Notes: generated from the letters alone by a model not told the origin. A stretch of 64,000 nt of DNA from Sclerodactyla briareus (GCA_026419785.1 JAODTK010005298.1:1-64000); one strand, 5' to 3'. Counted from the first letter of the stretch, positions 49,805 through 60,768 are shown. A program made the numbers and translations.

Positions 49805-50847
49805 GACCTGGTGGTGACAGTCCGATGTTCATAAGGGTTTTTATTCATAAGGTCCGTTTGTCATAAGACCTTTCATTCATAGCCTTTTGTTCATAAGGCC
49901 CGTTATTCATAATGGCCGAAAGGTTCTTTATTCATAAGGTCCGATATTCATAATAGGAACAGAAGGTCCGTTATTCATAATAGGAAAAAAGGTCCGTTAT
50001 TCATAATAGGAAAAAGGGTCCGTTATTCATAATAGGAAAAAAGGTCCGTTATTCATAATAGGAAAAAGGGTCCGTTATTCATAATGGGGAAGAGGGTCCG
50101 ATATTCATAATGAAAAAAAAAGGTCCGATATTCATATGAAAAAAAAAGGTCCGATATTCATAATAGGAAAAAAGGTCCGTTATTCATAATGGGGAAGAGG
50201 GTCCGATATTCATAATAGGAAAAAGGGTCCGTTATTCAAAATAAGAAAACAAACACTGGTCGTGGATCTGCCAGGGATCACAGCTGACAGAAAGGTGCAG
50301 TTTTAGGGTTTGCATTCTTGCCGGACCTCGCAGAGGTAAACCATATGCTTGGCAAGTATATAACTGAAAAGAAACACATTATGAATAACGGACCCTTTTC
50401 ACTATTATGAATAACGGACCTCTTTTGCTATTATGAATAACGGACCCTTTTCACTATTATGAATAACGGACCTCTTTTGCTATTATGAATAACGGACCTC
50501 TTTTGCTATTATGAATAACGGTCCCCTTTCGTTTTTTATGAAATACGGACCCTTTTCGCCATTAAGGATATCGAACCTTTTTTACTATTATGATTATCGG
50601 ACCTTTGTGCTCTATTATGAATAACAGACCCTTTTGATAATTATGAAAAACGGGCCTTTTTGGTCATTATGAATATCGGACCTTTTAACAAAGAACCCCT
50701 TTTTTATTATGAAAATCGGACCTTTTTGGTCATTATGAATAACGGACCCTTTTTTCCGAAAATTTGCACGTTATGAATAACGGGCCTTATGAACAAAAGG
50801 CCTTATGAATAAAGGCCTTATGAACATTGGGCGGTCCCCGACCTTGT
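49805..50847. mobile_element. 1-kb TU-like foldback element of about 26-bp repeats
   Basis: Left arm (49813-50235): about 19 copies of a unit such as GGTCCGTTATTCATAATAGG plus A-rich spacer. Right arm (50375-50839): about 18 copies in inverse orientation. The outermost 24 bases of the arms match closely (GGTGACAGTCC and GGGGACCGCCC, then ATGTTCATAAGG). The flanks are GACCTGGT (49805-49812) and GACCTTGT (50840-50847), an 8-bp target duplication with one mismatch. The core (about 50240-50370) carries no ORF. Sea urchin TU elements are foldback elements with tandem-repeat arms and 8-bp duplications, as I recall. This copy resembles that architecture but not necessarily the sequence. Confidence 0.88.
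50256..50368 (+). repeat. SINE 3'-end fragment inside the foldback core
   Basis: CAGCTGACA, AAGGTGCAGT, TTGCCGGACCT and TGCTTGGCAAGTATA occur in the same order and spacing as in the 3' end of the host SINE on the minus strand (49560-49640 region). The fragment is on the plus strand, opposite to the host SINE, and diverged from it. It is read as a captured SINE end or the element's own related core. Confidence 0.75.
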
Positions 50848-50891
50848 ATATACCGGTTAGACGGCTGACGCTCTACCAATTGTGCCAACCA

Positions 50892-51979
50892 TCATTGCAA
50901 TCGTGCCAACCGTAGTAGCATTTATTGTTTAATGAAGGAATGGCGGACACACAAATGAATGAGCATATCAGTTTCCGGGGATTTAATTAAAGCTGGTCAG
51001 GCAGGATAACGAAAGAGGGCAGTGAACGCCAAACTTTTGGTGAAGAAAAGGCACAATTTGGCATAGGCGGGCGGTCATGGGGCTCTGAAACAAGCCCCCT
51101 CTCTATACTTGATGCAAGGAAGACGGTGGCAAAGGCGAAAGTTCACATCGGGGCAAATGCTACTATTTCCCTGCTCTGAGTAAGTGTTCTCCCTCTATCC
51201 CGTGACTTCGAAGTTCACAACTTTATCTGTGTGGATTTACACCAAGAATAGAATAATTTACACCAAGGCCCAAATCTCGTTTGTTTCCGCAAATCTCGAA
51301 GTGGCCACGCAGTCGCACGCCCTTTTCGCCAGACCGTGAGAGTTTTCAGAGATTCTTTCTTACGAGCCCTCCAGCCTTAATTTTACTGCCCGGGTCGGTC
51401 CCGTGGGGGTGCGGATCCGCTGCCGTAATTTCCCTCTGGGGAACAGGTCTGATAACCCTGTATCGGAAGTCTGCGACTTTTTTCCCACGAAATAAAGTGG
51501 TGTTTGTCCCTGGAAGGAGTTATTTTGGTGGTCCCCCCGTCGGCCTCACTCGTGCGTCGTGCCAGCCGTTCCGGCTCCGCGACTAAGGGGAATATTGTTT
51601 ATTGCCCCATGTTGTAAGGATGCAACCACTATAGTGGTTCATATCATGTAATTACTACGAGTTTTATCATGTCGCCGTACCGTGCCGGGCATAGCTGAAC
51701 ATCAAAATCATTGTCAAACTCTGACCCTTTCCCGCGCGCGGCACTTCCCCTCGTCATACACCGACTGACGGAGGCATGCAGTGCACTTCCGGTACAAAGC
51801 TTATTGGCGCCAAGGCGACTGGCTTCTTCACCATTTCGGAGGAGTGGGAGGGATTGCATCTTCAAAGTACAATATTCAAGTAAATATTACTTTCTGTTCA
51901 TTTCATATTATGGGGGCTGAACCCTCAGGCCGAATTCAGCCATCCGAGTCTGCCACTAAGGCACAATCGGTAATCACCA
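50892..51979. other. Unannotated stretch
   Basis: No gene recognised. A second GGTTGGCACGATTG-like string (minus strand) at about 50884-50900 partly repeats the SINE head. Confidence 0.4.
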
Positions 51980-52022
51980 GGAGGGGGAGGGGGGGGGGGC
52001 TGGGGGGAGGGGGGGGGGCTGT
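51980..52022. repeat. G-rich tract
   Basis: Runs of G interrupted by single A, C or T bases, with G-quadruplex potential. Confidence 0.85.
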
Positions 52023-53014
52023 CCTGTAATGTAAAAAAAAATCGATGTGGAACAAGTATTTACTTACTGACAGTGGAGGTCTAATTTTAAGACAGACATA
52101 ATATATAGTGGATATTCAGCATATTCTATTCCTGTCGGAGGCAAACGGTATACCACAAACACTGTTGTGATTTTTTTTTCTTTCTTCGGGAAATGATTCG
52201 AAATGAAACTACGGCTACTCGGTTAAATGATTAGCCCTTTGTCACCCGGATTCATCTTGGTAGCATGTTGCTTTCACTGCTGCCATTTTCCCCAAAGATT
52301 ACGAAGTCGCCCTGTCGTTAGCGGTCCTCCTCCCCTCCCTGTGATTCTCAAAGAAATTGGCATAGCCGATTATGTCCTAATGGTTGCGCTCGAGTCGGCT
52401 GAAATTCGGTCGGAGGTGGGGGGGGTACAAAATGAAAGGCACATACTGTCGGTGTCCATAACTATCGGTCGATCGTCTCCTCTACTGCTGCACAGTGAGA
52501 TGAACGTCCAGGGTTTTTTCGCGATCCTTGTCCTCTGTACGAAGGCGTATGGCCTAAACAACCCATAATTAACATGACCTATTTTTCATCGGTCCCCATA
52601 CCCAATTAGAATAGAAGAGAAGAAAGCATGCGCATGCCCCACCAATGGCAGTTCCGATGAATTAGGCCACCGCTCATAGTGGCGAGAGCCTCCTGCATTG
52701 TCACATGATACATTCTTAGTAGTAGTACTGGTTCAATTCAGATAATTGGTTACACTTACCGGTATGGACTGGGTGTTTTCCAAACCTAGCTATTATATTT
52801 ACAAACACATTTGATCCAGCACATTCCATCTGCTCTATTATAAGCCAGTTCGTAGTACTAAGTGCGCATGCTCACCACAGAACAGTTCGGGGACTAGACG
52901 AGATTCGGTCAGATTCCCCCTATGGCAATATCGTTTACGGTTTCTTTTTAAACTGTCACTACTATTTGAAAAACGCAACCAATTAATTCCATGTTTCCGG
53001 ATGTTATTGTTGAT
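52023..53014. other. Unannotated stretch
   Basis: No gene or element recognised. Confidence 0.4.
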
Positions 53015-53180
53015 AAGTATGGGGGGGGGGGGGGGGAGGGGGGATCTATAAGTTTTGTGATGGCAGGATTCGTATTTTTTTTTTTCCCCCCCCCAGCAAG
53101 GGGAGTTTCGAAAATTCGTTCTGCACACTGTAGCGTCTCAACGTCGAACTGCGGTCATTCCTTATGACCTTCTGACACAC
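53015..53180 (+). repeat. Dispersed repeat family 2, copy 2
   Basis: A G-run, TGATGGCAGG, ACACTGTA, TCAACGTCGAACTGC and TTATGACCTT are in the order of 45192-45375. A T-run and C-run lie in the middle. Confidence 0.7.
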
Positions 53181-55355
53181 TTATCATTATCACTCATTAA
53201 TTACCTGTACCTCCGGCGGCTTATCAGTTTAAAGGAAGCTATTGTTTTCTCCTGGACAAATACATACAACTATAAGTTGCCCGTGTTTTGAAATATGAAA
53301 GGTGTACAACAGCGCCACCACTTTTGAAGTTTTGCGCGATCAAAAGTGCCAGCAGGCACCCTGAAAGAGCGAACACGTTTCGAAAGCAGATTGCCCAATA
53401 GCTAAATGGTATAGCGGTGAGGTGCAGGTGCAGTCGGCGGTCCGTGAGAATGGAGCTTTTCTATTAACTGGAGAGGACATCGGGCGCGTATTGGTGTGTG
53501 TGCCCTGTCCCAAGTTTCCGTCAGAGAACGCAAACATCGAAGTGAGGATGCGCCCTATTGTTGTAACATGGTCAACACATTCAGTTTGTTTACTCTCTAT
53601 CCTGCGAATTTCTTCGACCAGAGAACCACCACCCCCAAAATACCGTCGTTGTTCCAAGGTGAAGATGTATATCTTAGTGCAAGATTCTGCAACGTTTTCA
53701 GTGATTGGTTCCCGGTTCAGAAAACGGGAAAATCAGCCATCTATTAACGGAAGCACAACAGAAACAACATGATTAATTCGGGGAAAAGGAAGTGATTGTG
53801 TCTGCAGAAACACCATCTTAGGCGTAAGGTATGACATCACGGAGGAACTCTAGAGCTTAAATAATGTAGCCCTCGAATAAAGGGGCTGTTAAACGGAAAA
53901 TTTCTAATCTTACGGACGAAATGCCAATCATGTCCGCCTGAATACTGCCATGTCACTATACACCACTGTCAAGTGAGGGCGCTGTTTTAGCATAGCAACC
54001 GCTCCACCTGACTTTCTGTTTTGTATAGGACTTCAGTCCAGCATGGTCCGGGGCTTGTCCCGTGAGGTGGCCCTGGTTCGAACCCTACACTTTCAATCCC
54101 TCTTCTTCCTCGTGAACAGAAGTGGCTCACGAGTGAAGCGACCTCTCGTCTGTCGGATGAAGACACTGAATGTTAATAGCGGTCCCCGGAACAGAACAAC
54201 CCATCACCCCCTGCCAGGTCGTTACTCATGCACTTTGTCGGTGGCCACCCAAATCCCTGCGTCCTCGCAATTTCAAAAACTAATGGACCCTCTTAGGCTG
54301 GGATTCATAGTACTAAGCGTATCCCGGCTGGATGCCGAAACCACATTTACGAAGACGAACGTTTGTTTCAGCAGAGAAACCACTAATAAGTGTATCGAAC
54401 AGACCATAAAAGGCAGCAGCCCATGCAAATTGTCGTTTGCTTGGCTTTTTAAAAAGGAAGATATTCCATAGAATCATTCGGCGATGATACCATCCGCATA
54501 CATCATTGGAACATGGGCTTTTCTCGCCTATTCGTGTTGGTTTGCTCCATTTAAAATTTTGTTTGGCTTCTTCGGGAACTAATATCCATCGTTGAAACTA
54601 AATATGATAATATCAACCACTAGCCCCCGCTCAGTTCTCGTGAATTGTCGAATTTTTCACATACGCATACGCATCTATGAATCCTAGCTATGTCAGCTGA
54701 AGCACCTTTCGGGTGGAAGCATAACACGAGGCGTATAATAATAATTGCTAGATGTAGAACCAAATATGAAGTATGATAGTAATACACCCCCATATTTTGC
54801 ATTACGCATTTAACTGAGTAGAGTGAGGAGGGGAGGGGGGGGGGTTGAACTGAGAATAGATTCCTGTTACAAATGTTTCAGACTTGATACGTCGCCCCCA
54901 AATATCCACCGACGTACAATTTCTGCGATTCCAACACCTCCACGGCATAGTGATAGCAAGTTTAACCCACCGAATACCACAGTGTGGGATAGTTAAACAC
55001 TTTAGCCGTTTACTCAATGCGCAACGGTTGCCAGAGATCAACATAGCCTTAAGATCAATTCACGTAATTGCTCTCTGTCTAAGCCAATAAAAGGAATTGT
55101 TCAATTAGTCAAATTGAACGTTGTGAGCTGGCAGTGTACCGTGTGTGCACGCCCGTCCTACCCCCTTACTCTACCCCCCCCCCTCTCCGCAGAGGAGCAG
55201 GCTTCGAAAGTTCACCACGGTCATACGGTGTCGCCTTTTATAACGTACGAAGATACTGCCGGTTATCCAACCATCTATAGGGGGCGTTGGGTGGGCCAGT
55301 GGGGTGCATGTGTTCTATCTGTTACTGTATTGTTACGTTCATTCCTTTCTATCAT
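53181..55355. other. Unannotated stretch with tRNA-box-like strings
   Basis: TAGCTAAATGG (53399) fits an A-box and GGTTCGAACCC (54075) fits a B-box, but they are too far apart to be one gene. A 142-codon frame at 54043-54471 has no motif. Confidence 0.35.
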
Positions 55356-55359
55356 CAAT

Positions 55360-55520
55360 TATAATTTAAATTCATAAATGCAATAATTCATAGAATAATT
55401 AATCGAATAATCAATTCAATAATATAGATTCAAATATATTCATTGATTGGATAATTTATTGAATTGGGCATATTTTAACCCATTCATTCATTTATCCATT
55501 CATTCACTTTTTCCGTTTAT
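55360..55520. repeat. AT-rich low-complexity with ATTC units
   Basis: Repeated AATAATTCA and CATTCATT-type units. Confidence 0.75.
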
Positions 55521-56239
55521 GTTTATTCTATTTTTTATTCTATTTCACATGTGTGGCCCATGGTCGAATAATCTTAGATTGACCTTTGAAGATCTTTCTT
55601 TTGCCTGGAAGTATCAATTCCACGAATGAATAGCGGTTCACCCTGTCGGACATTCTAACACCAACTCCAGTACTGGATGGAGTCATACGACTCGCTCCTC
55701 AATGTTTCAACAGAAGTCTCTGAAGTTGAAATAAGTCTCCCTTGGAAATCGCCTCTTAACAACAGGGCAGGGTCGATGTACCCACTACTTTGAGTCTACT
55801 ATGCTCGTGTTGAGGGGAAGGAGAGTAGTGCGGGTGCTTGTTTGGGGTGGTTCACTTGACTGCATTACCCGGAGTGTTTCGCGCTCATTGTGAGAGGGCG
55901 AACCAAAGGGGAGAATTCGGGAGACCCGTAATGTTGCAGACACGCGTGTCACGTCTTACGTATAACCCATATTGTTACCTTCTAACCTACCACACCACAG
56001 AAACCGGTTTCGTATTGATTCCATGATGGTTAAGAGAACTACTACTACCCTTCTACTTACAATAAGACGAGAATCCCTGCTGTCAAACCCCTAATATGGC
56101 TCCCGCATGCACAGTGGGCTTCTTGTGTTAATAATTGTTTTTACCCAGGCCTTCTAAAACTAGCCTATTCATTCTCTTCAGCACGCCCCACGCTTGTACC
56201 AACATGCGGTTCCCCTTTAAACACGCCGACCCCCGCGCG
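55521..56239. other. Upstream flank of Hes gene B
   Basis: No gene recognised. Composition becomes more GC-rich toward the promoter. Confidence 0.4.
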
Positions 56240-56264
56240 AATAGTTAGTTACTCGATGTTGACT

Positions 56265-56272
56265 TTCCCACG
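56265..56272 (-). promoter_or_regulatory. CSL/Su(H) site
   Basis: TTCCCACG, an exact inverse of CGTGGGAA (consensus YGTGRGAA). Confidence 0.65.
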
Positions 56273-56576
56273 GCTCGCAGAGTGATACCCTTGTTTTATT
56301 AGATACCAATACGCCACCACTCGCAATCTAAATCCGCTCACGGGGTGAATGAATAGGCGTGGACTTGAACCACCGGAGCAAACACGGACGTGGGAGGGCC
56401 CAATCACGGACCGCCGACAGCATGAATATGCTACACTCGAACAATGGAGCTTGCTAAACGAACCAAGGCCCACTCTCGAGTCACGGGCCAATCAGAAGTG
56501 ACCTCGCTTGCGACGTTCTTACCCCCGAAAAAGGGCCAATCACCGCGCCTCACCCACGGCCCGTTGACTTTTGCGT

Positions 56577-56584
56577 TGTGGGAA
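56577..56584 (+). promoter_or_regulatory. CSL/Su(H) site
   Basis: TGTGGGAA, an exact match, about 40 bases before the TATA-like box and in the opposite orientation to the 56265 site. Confidence 0.7.
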
Positions 56585-56708
56585 ATAGTGCGAAGCTATG
56601 CCTCGTTTTCCCAATGAAGAATAAAAAGCCACTCGAGCGGTGACATTCGAGCGGTTATGTCATTGGCGGCGTGGGCAAAAAGAAAAGGACTTGGTTAAAG
56701 TTTTCGAG

Positions 56709-56716
56709 TGTGGGAA
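56709..56716 (+). promoter_or_regulatory. CSL/Su(H) site downstream of the TATA-like box
   Basis: TGTGGGAA, an exact match, probably in the 5' UTR. Two CACGAG N-boxes follow at 56734-56739 and 56810-56815. N-boxes (CACNAG) are bound by Hes proteins themselves and would allow autorepression. Confidence 0.6.
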
Positions 56717-57092
56717 TCTGATCGCAGGGTTCACACGAGTGATTCGACTATTGGGGAAGGAGTTAATAACCCTACTGAGGCCCAAGGAAGTTAGCGCGGG
56801 GAATTATCCCACGAGCGCTCGTCGGCAGTCGTACTGTTGGCACTTGTTGCTATCGCACGCGCCAATTCACAGAGCTCATAAGCAACCATACCACCACAAG
56901 ACTAAGAACCTGTTGCGCCTCAGTCAGAAAAATACTTCTGGATCAACCTGTTTATCAATTTTCGTCTATACGGTTTTGAGTTTTAAATTTATGACGTTAT
57001 TTTTTCTCGAGAGGAAGATATTATCAAAGCTCGTATTTCAATGCCTCACTGATGTGCCAAACGATGCCCACTTCGGAGCAGTAGGGAAAAAA

Positions 57093-57141
57093 ATGCCTTC
57101 GGAGTCATCTCAGCCGACCCAAGAGGTTGGAAGGACGAAAG
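57093..57141 (+). CDS. Hes gene B, candidate first coding exon
   Basis: The ATG in GGGAAAAAAATGCC opens MPSESSQPTQEVGRTK and meets a donor G/GTAAAA at 57142. Hes proteins commonly begin MP and have a short S/P/T-rich leader before the basic region, and in Hes1 the first intron falls just before the basic region. The position 3' of a promoter with CSL sites, and on the strand of the downstream exons, supports the call. The upstream part of the same open frame (from 56640) would then be 5' UTR. The link to the exon at 60685 is not proven, because the exon for the basic region and helix 1 was not found between them. Confidence 0.58.
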
Positions 57142-60100
57142 GTAAAATTACATCATCATATCATTTCTAGTATATATCTGCTTGAAAATTATCTATTGTC
57201 AATCGAGCATTTAGTATTAATCGTCTCTTATTGTCTCGTTTGTTAAGCTCGTTTAAAAAGAGACATCGAGGTGTTTTTTTTTTTTCACTTTCAAGTTTAT
57301 TGAATTTGTTAATTGCTTAAAAAGTCTTATCAAGAACTCCTCGCAACTTTGTTTTGGTTCAAAATTTTAGAACACTCGGACCGGACGGCTCCTTTCCCAA
57401 AATGATGGTGAGGCGGATTAATTTCTATAAAATTGAGCTTGCAGTGTTCTGAAAAAAAACGTACCCGATCGCGAACTGCCCATGATTATCAACTGGTTGC
57501 CACAGTTGATTGGCTCATTGGCAAAGCTGGTTGACTACAATACTAATTTCAACAAATTATATAGGAAAGGTAAATGATATAATTATCATTGAAAAAAAGA
57601 ATGATTGCAGATCTGTTTAATACGTAGCATAAAAAAGGAAGTGAACGATATAAGTAACCATTTAGGGGAAATAAAAAGAAATGAATGATGTTTGTGTTTG
57701 TATAGACCTTAAAAAGGTACCTGCGGGGTAAAGAATGAATGTGTTTTAGAATTAATACTGACTAAACTGCCTTCGATATAAATTTCTTTCTGTATTTTTT
57801 GTGAGCAAGTGATTTCTGTAATCTATGGAATAGTATGACTTATTATGCTGTCTATCTAATCTTTCATAATCAGTCGGTAATCGAACAAGTGTCAGTTATT
57901 GCAATCAAAGGTTAACCTTACTTGAAAACTACCAGGACAGTTGCATGGTATTAGCATTATACTAATTGAGACAGTTTTAAAGAACAAGGCCTGATTTTGG
58001 TGCGTGTACTTTTTAGCAGGGACTCGGGTGGAAGGGGGTTGCATGAATTTCGACCCCATGCAAACATTGCACTTTTATTTTAGCACGAACGAACGATTTC
58101 TCTTTCACTCTGTAAGGTTCATTCATGGCAATTGCACAGTTTACGGAAATGTCAGTTCTAATCTTGATGTCCTGTTCCCTCCACCAGTCCTCAAAGCCGC
58201 TTTATGGAGAGAGACGCCGGGCAAGGTATCAATGACAGCCTGACCAGCTGAAAAACCCTCATATTGGAGGCAACGAACAAGATGAATTAGAGGCATACTC
58301 TCGTTGTGGTAGCATCCCCAAAACCAATCTTGCCCCCCCCATGCCTCGCCCCCCTTTGCCTCGCCCCCATCCTGCTGTTTTCACATCCCCAAGATCCAAC
58401 CATACATCACCCTTCGCGCCTTTGTCATAATAACCACTTTCTGCATGCAAGTGCCACCGCCTTGTCAAGTCGTCATTCCCCTGTGATGGTTAGCCCCTAA
58501 TCAACATCCAGTTCAAGCGTTGTGCTTCTATCCATTCGAAACGGATGATGCTAGGATAATTGGTACGATTCAATTGCTAAGCAGTGCACAGGGTATTCAG
58601 TAATTTGATTATGTCAGTACCCCCCTTCCCCCCCCCGCAAATTCCATCTCGCACTTGACCCCTCCCCCTCGTTACATCGTGAGCGAAAATTCCAATATTT
58701 TATATTTCTGTATTCATATGGTCCCTTTCAAAATCATAATGATGATTGAATGATACACCTATTAACAATAATTTGCCGTATGCAAGGGGTTTATCCAAAA
58801 ATGATCAGCGATTTGGGGTATGACTGCCTGCCATCGCATGAATTACAATGTCCTCACTCCTTCCTTCCACCTATGAGTCAAGGTGATATCCAGAAATATT
58901 TACTTCTTGTCAGTTGTCATCCGAAAAAAAGTTATATATAACATGATAGCGTGGCTAGTCCTCCACAAGCGCCCACCAACGAAATCGGTGAAATGCGCCT
59001 TTTGAATGTCCCTCCCTTTGTTATCTCCAATCTTGTCTCTTCCTCTTCTCTTCCCATATATTGCTTTTAGCATCTCAACTCGAATCGCCCGCCAAAATTG
59101 CAGAGAAAGAATCTTTGTCCCTTCTTCTCTCCAACCTCCCTCCTTCCGTCGCCCTTCCACCCCTCTGTCTCTCCATCCTCCAACCTCACGCCCATCTCTT
59201 TGAATTATTATTACAAGTCTATTATTACATTCCTCCACCATAAAGTTTTAGAACCCGCGATGCCTGCGATGAATATCGCCCCTGCATATCGATCTGTTAC
59301 AAAGCCTCGCGTTTCCTGGTTGCTAAAAGTCAGACGATATTTAAAATATTGTTGTTTTATAACTTCACGTATCGTGGATGACCCCCCCCCCCCCCTGGAC
59401 AAAACAACGGTCTCGCGTCCGGCTTTATCATCACTCTTGTAATTCGACACGCGTTTGAGAGCGGGCCGTTTTTGTCTGTCTCGAGCATTATACAAGAACC
59501 CCATTGGTGGGTCGGCAGCTAAGGAGCAACCACACGCGTCGCGCGGTACGCTCTGGCTCGAAAACTGATGTTTGTGTTGCGATTTGTTTGGTCCCAACCG
59601 ACCCAAAAAGTTCACCTTTCTTTTCCTTTAGTTTTTACAGCCCCCACTCCCACCCTCCCCACCCCGTATTTTCCACCACTGCGTATGGTTTTATCTCGTT
59701 CACTCATTTTTGCGACTTTTAATAAAGGCCTACCAGTAATTTTGATTTCGGGCCTCCTGAAACATTCGGCTCCTAAAACGGAATGCAAATGTGGATTTAA
59801 CTCATATTGTTACTCTCCTAACCATTCGATGACGAAATACGAATGAATAGTAAATGAAAAAAAGTGTTATACAAGCTATTCTAGTTTTGTATGAATAAAA
59901 CAAAGACTCCCCTTCTTTAGCGCCAGTCATTCTTCAATTTGACAATTCTCCCAGGGGTAGGCCTATTATCAACTGAACCGACGTCCACTTTCGCCTAATT
60001 AGCGTAAATCGCTTTAAGTCCCTTAGTTTTGAGATGCTCGCCCACCCCTTTGTGTCGCTGTATCTTCGCTTTCCGACTCCATTTTCCCTAGGTCTCCTCT

Positions 60101-60684
60101 TATCTCCTGAATTATCGAATTTCCGCCCAAAAGCCATTCTATGCCATTTCGTTGTTGGGCGATCCTCCCCGCTGTACCCTCATTCGTAACGCGAGAGGTT
60201 TAATAAGAACCAATTAAGCCATCCCGCAGTTGAAATGCGTGGCTCTGTCAACGACGCGCCGTGTCATCTCGATTGATTCACTTGTGCAAGTTTACTTTGT
60301 GGTATGGGAACTGTGCCTGGCCGCGTGAATTGTGCATCAGATTTGCGGCAAATTCGAATAATGAAACTATTGCGTCGAGTTGAAAATGAATCGAAAAGCG
60401 ATAAACTCGATCGGAGATTAGTTGTGAACAAATCAAGACGGTAACTGTGAGTCACTATAATTGTTTCGATCTTTGGTGATCACAAAATTTAGGTGGACAC
60501 GGAATTGTCAATTGCCCATCTCGAATGTGTTTCGCGGCTTGCACCAAAACTTTCGCAATTAGCAGCCCCAGGTAACTTTTCCTGTCCGCGAATTGTGATT
60601 AGTTGAAGTAGTGTACTAGAAGGCCCTACTATTGACGATCTGGAGTGGCAATTAATTGTGATATTGCTTGTTTCTCCCTACCAG
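57142..60684 (+). other. Intronic region of Hes gene B
   Basis: The basic-region/helix-1 exon should lie here, but no KPIMEKRRRARIN-like reading was seen in any frame. Contents seen are a T-run (57274), a CT-rich stretch (58990-59200) and C-runs (58329, 58628, 59383). The 134-codon minus-strand frame at 59211-59615 has no motif. AGAACACT / AGTGTTCT at about 57369 and 57451 could bound a small inverted repeat. Confidence 0.45.
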
Positions 60685-60768
60685 ACTTCACGCCATTCCA
60701 AGTTGGAGAAAGCTGACATCCTCGAGATGACAGTGCGCTACCTCAAGAACCTTCAGAGGCACCATATC
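60685..60768 (+). CDS. Hes gene B, bHLH helix-2 exon
   Basis: The exon follows a good acceptor (TTTCTCCCTACCAG) and reads [19 protein letters not shown] then LKNLQRHHI, the loop and second helix of a Hairy/E(spl) bHLH domain, in one frame with no break. The intron position matches that before [15 protein letters not shown] in Hes1. The donor is taken as GTGGGT at 60769 because that keeps phase 0 into the next exon. A stronger GTGAGT lies four bases further but would break the frame, so an indel here is possible. The product would be a nuclear repressor that dimerises and binds N-box DNA. Confidence 0.93.

Larger units (their letters stand above)
49537..50891 (-). mobile_element. tRNA-derived SINE interrupted by a foldback element
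   Basis: Read on the minus strand, GGTTGGCACAATTGGTAGAG (50891-50872) is a tRNA 5' half with an A-box/D-arm. The anticodon-arm-like part and ACAAGGTC follow, then the 1-kb foldback insert. On the other side GGTCATACC, TTGCCTCC and GGCGCTCAGCA form a SINE body. The 3' end runs through GGTTCGATCC and GGCAAGTATACC into an A14 tail (plus-strand T run, 49537-49550). Head, body, tail and order fit one old SINE copy split by the insert. The internal break is at the GACCTNGT duplication. Confidence 0.7.
56240..56660 (+). promoter_or_regulatory. Promoter region of Hes gene B
   Basis: Four CCAAT boxes (56400-56404, 56488-56492, 56536-56540, 56611-56615) and an ATAAAAAG TATA-like box (56621-56628) lie 430-700 bases upstream of the candidate start codon. 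Exact CSL/Su(H) sites flank and follow them, and a one-mismatch site, CGTGGGAG, lies at 56389-56396. Clustered CSL sites, CCAAT and TATA-like boxes are the known layout of Notch-responsive Hes promoters. Transcription probably starts near 56650. This is inferred from motifs only. Confidence 0.72.

Noticed and set aside
53399..54085. A-box (TAGCTAAATGG) and B-box (GGTTCGAACCC) as a tRNA
   Set aside because: The boxes are almost 700 bases apart and no cloverleaf can be formed around either.
56340..56480. GGTTCAAGTCCAC B-box on the minus strand as a tRNA or SINE
   Set aside because: No matching A-box at tRNA distance, and the region is better explained as the Hes gene B promoter.
56640..57170. 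176-codon open frame as a separate protein
   Set aside because: It starts at the presumed transcription start and ends in the candidate first exon of Hes gene B, whose ATG and donor explain its 3' part. The rest has no motif.
57391..57450. PKMMVRRINFYKIEL reading as a possible Hes basic region/helix 1
   Set aside because: Only MVRRIN and a distant EL resemble the family. The arginine-rich core is absent and there is no acceptor in the right place. Treated as chance.
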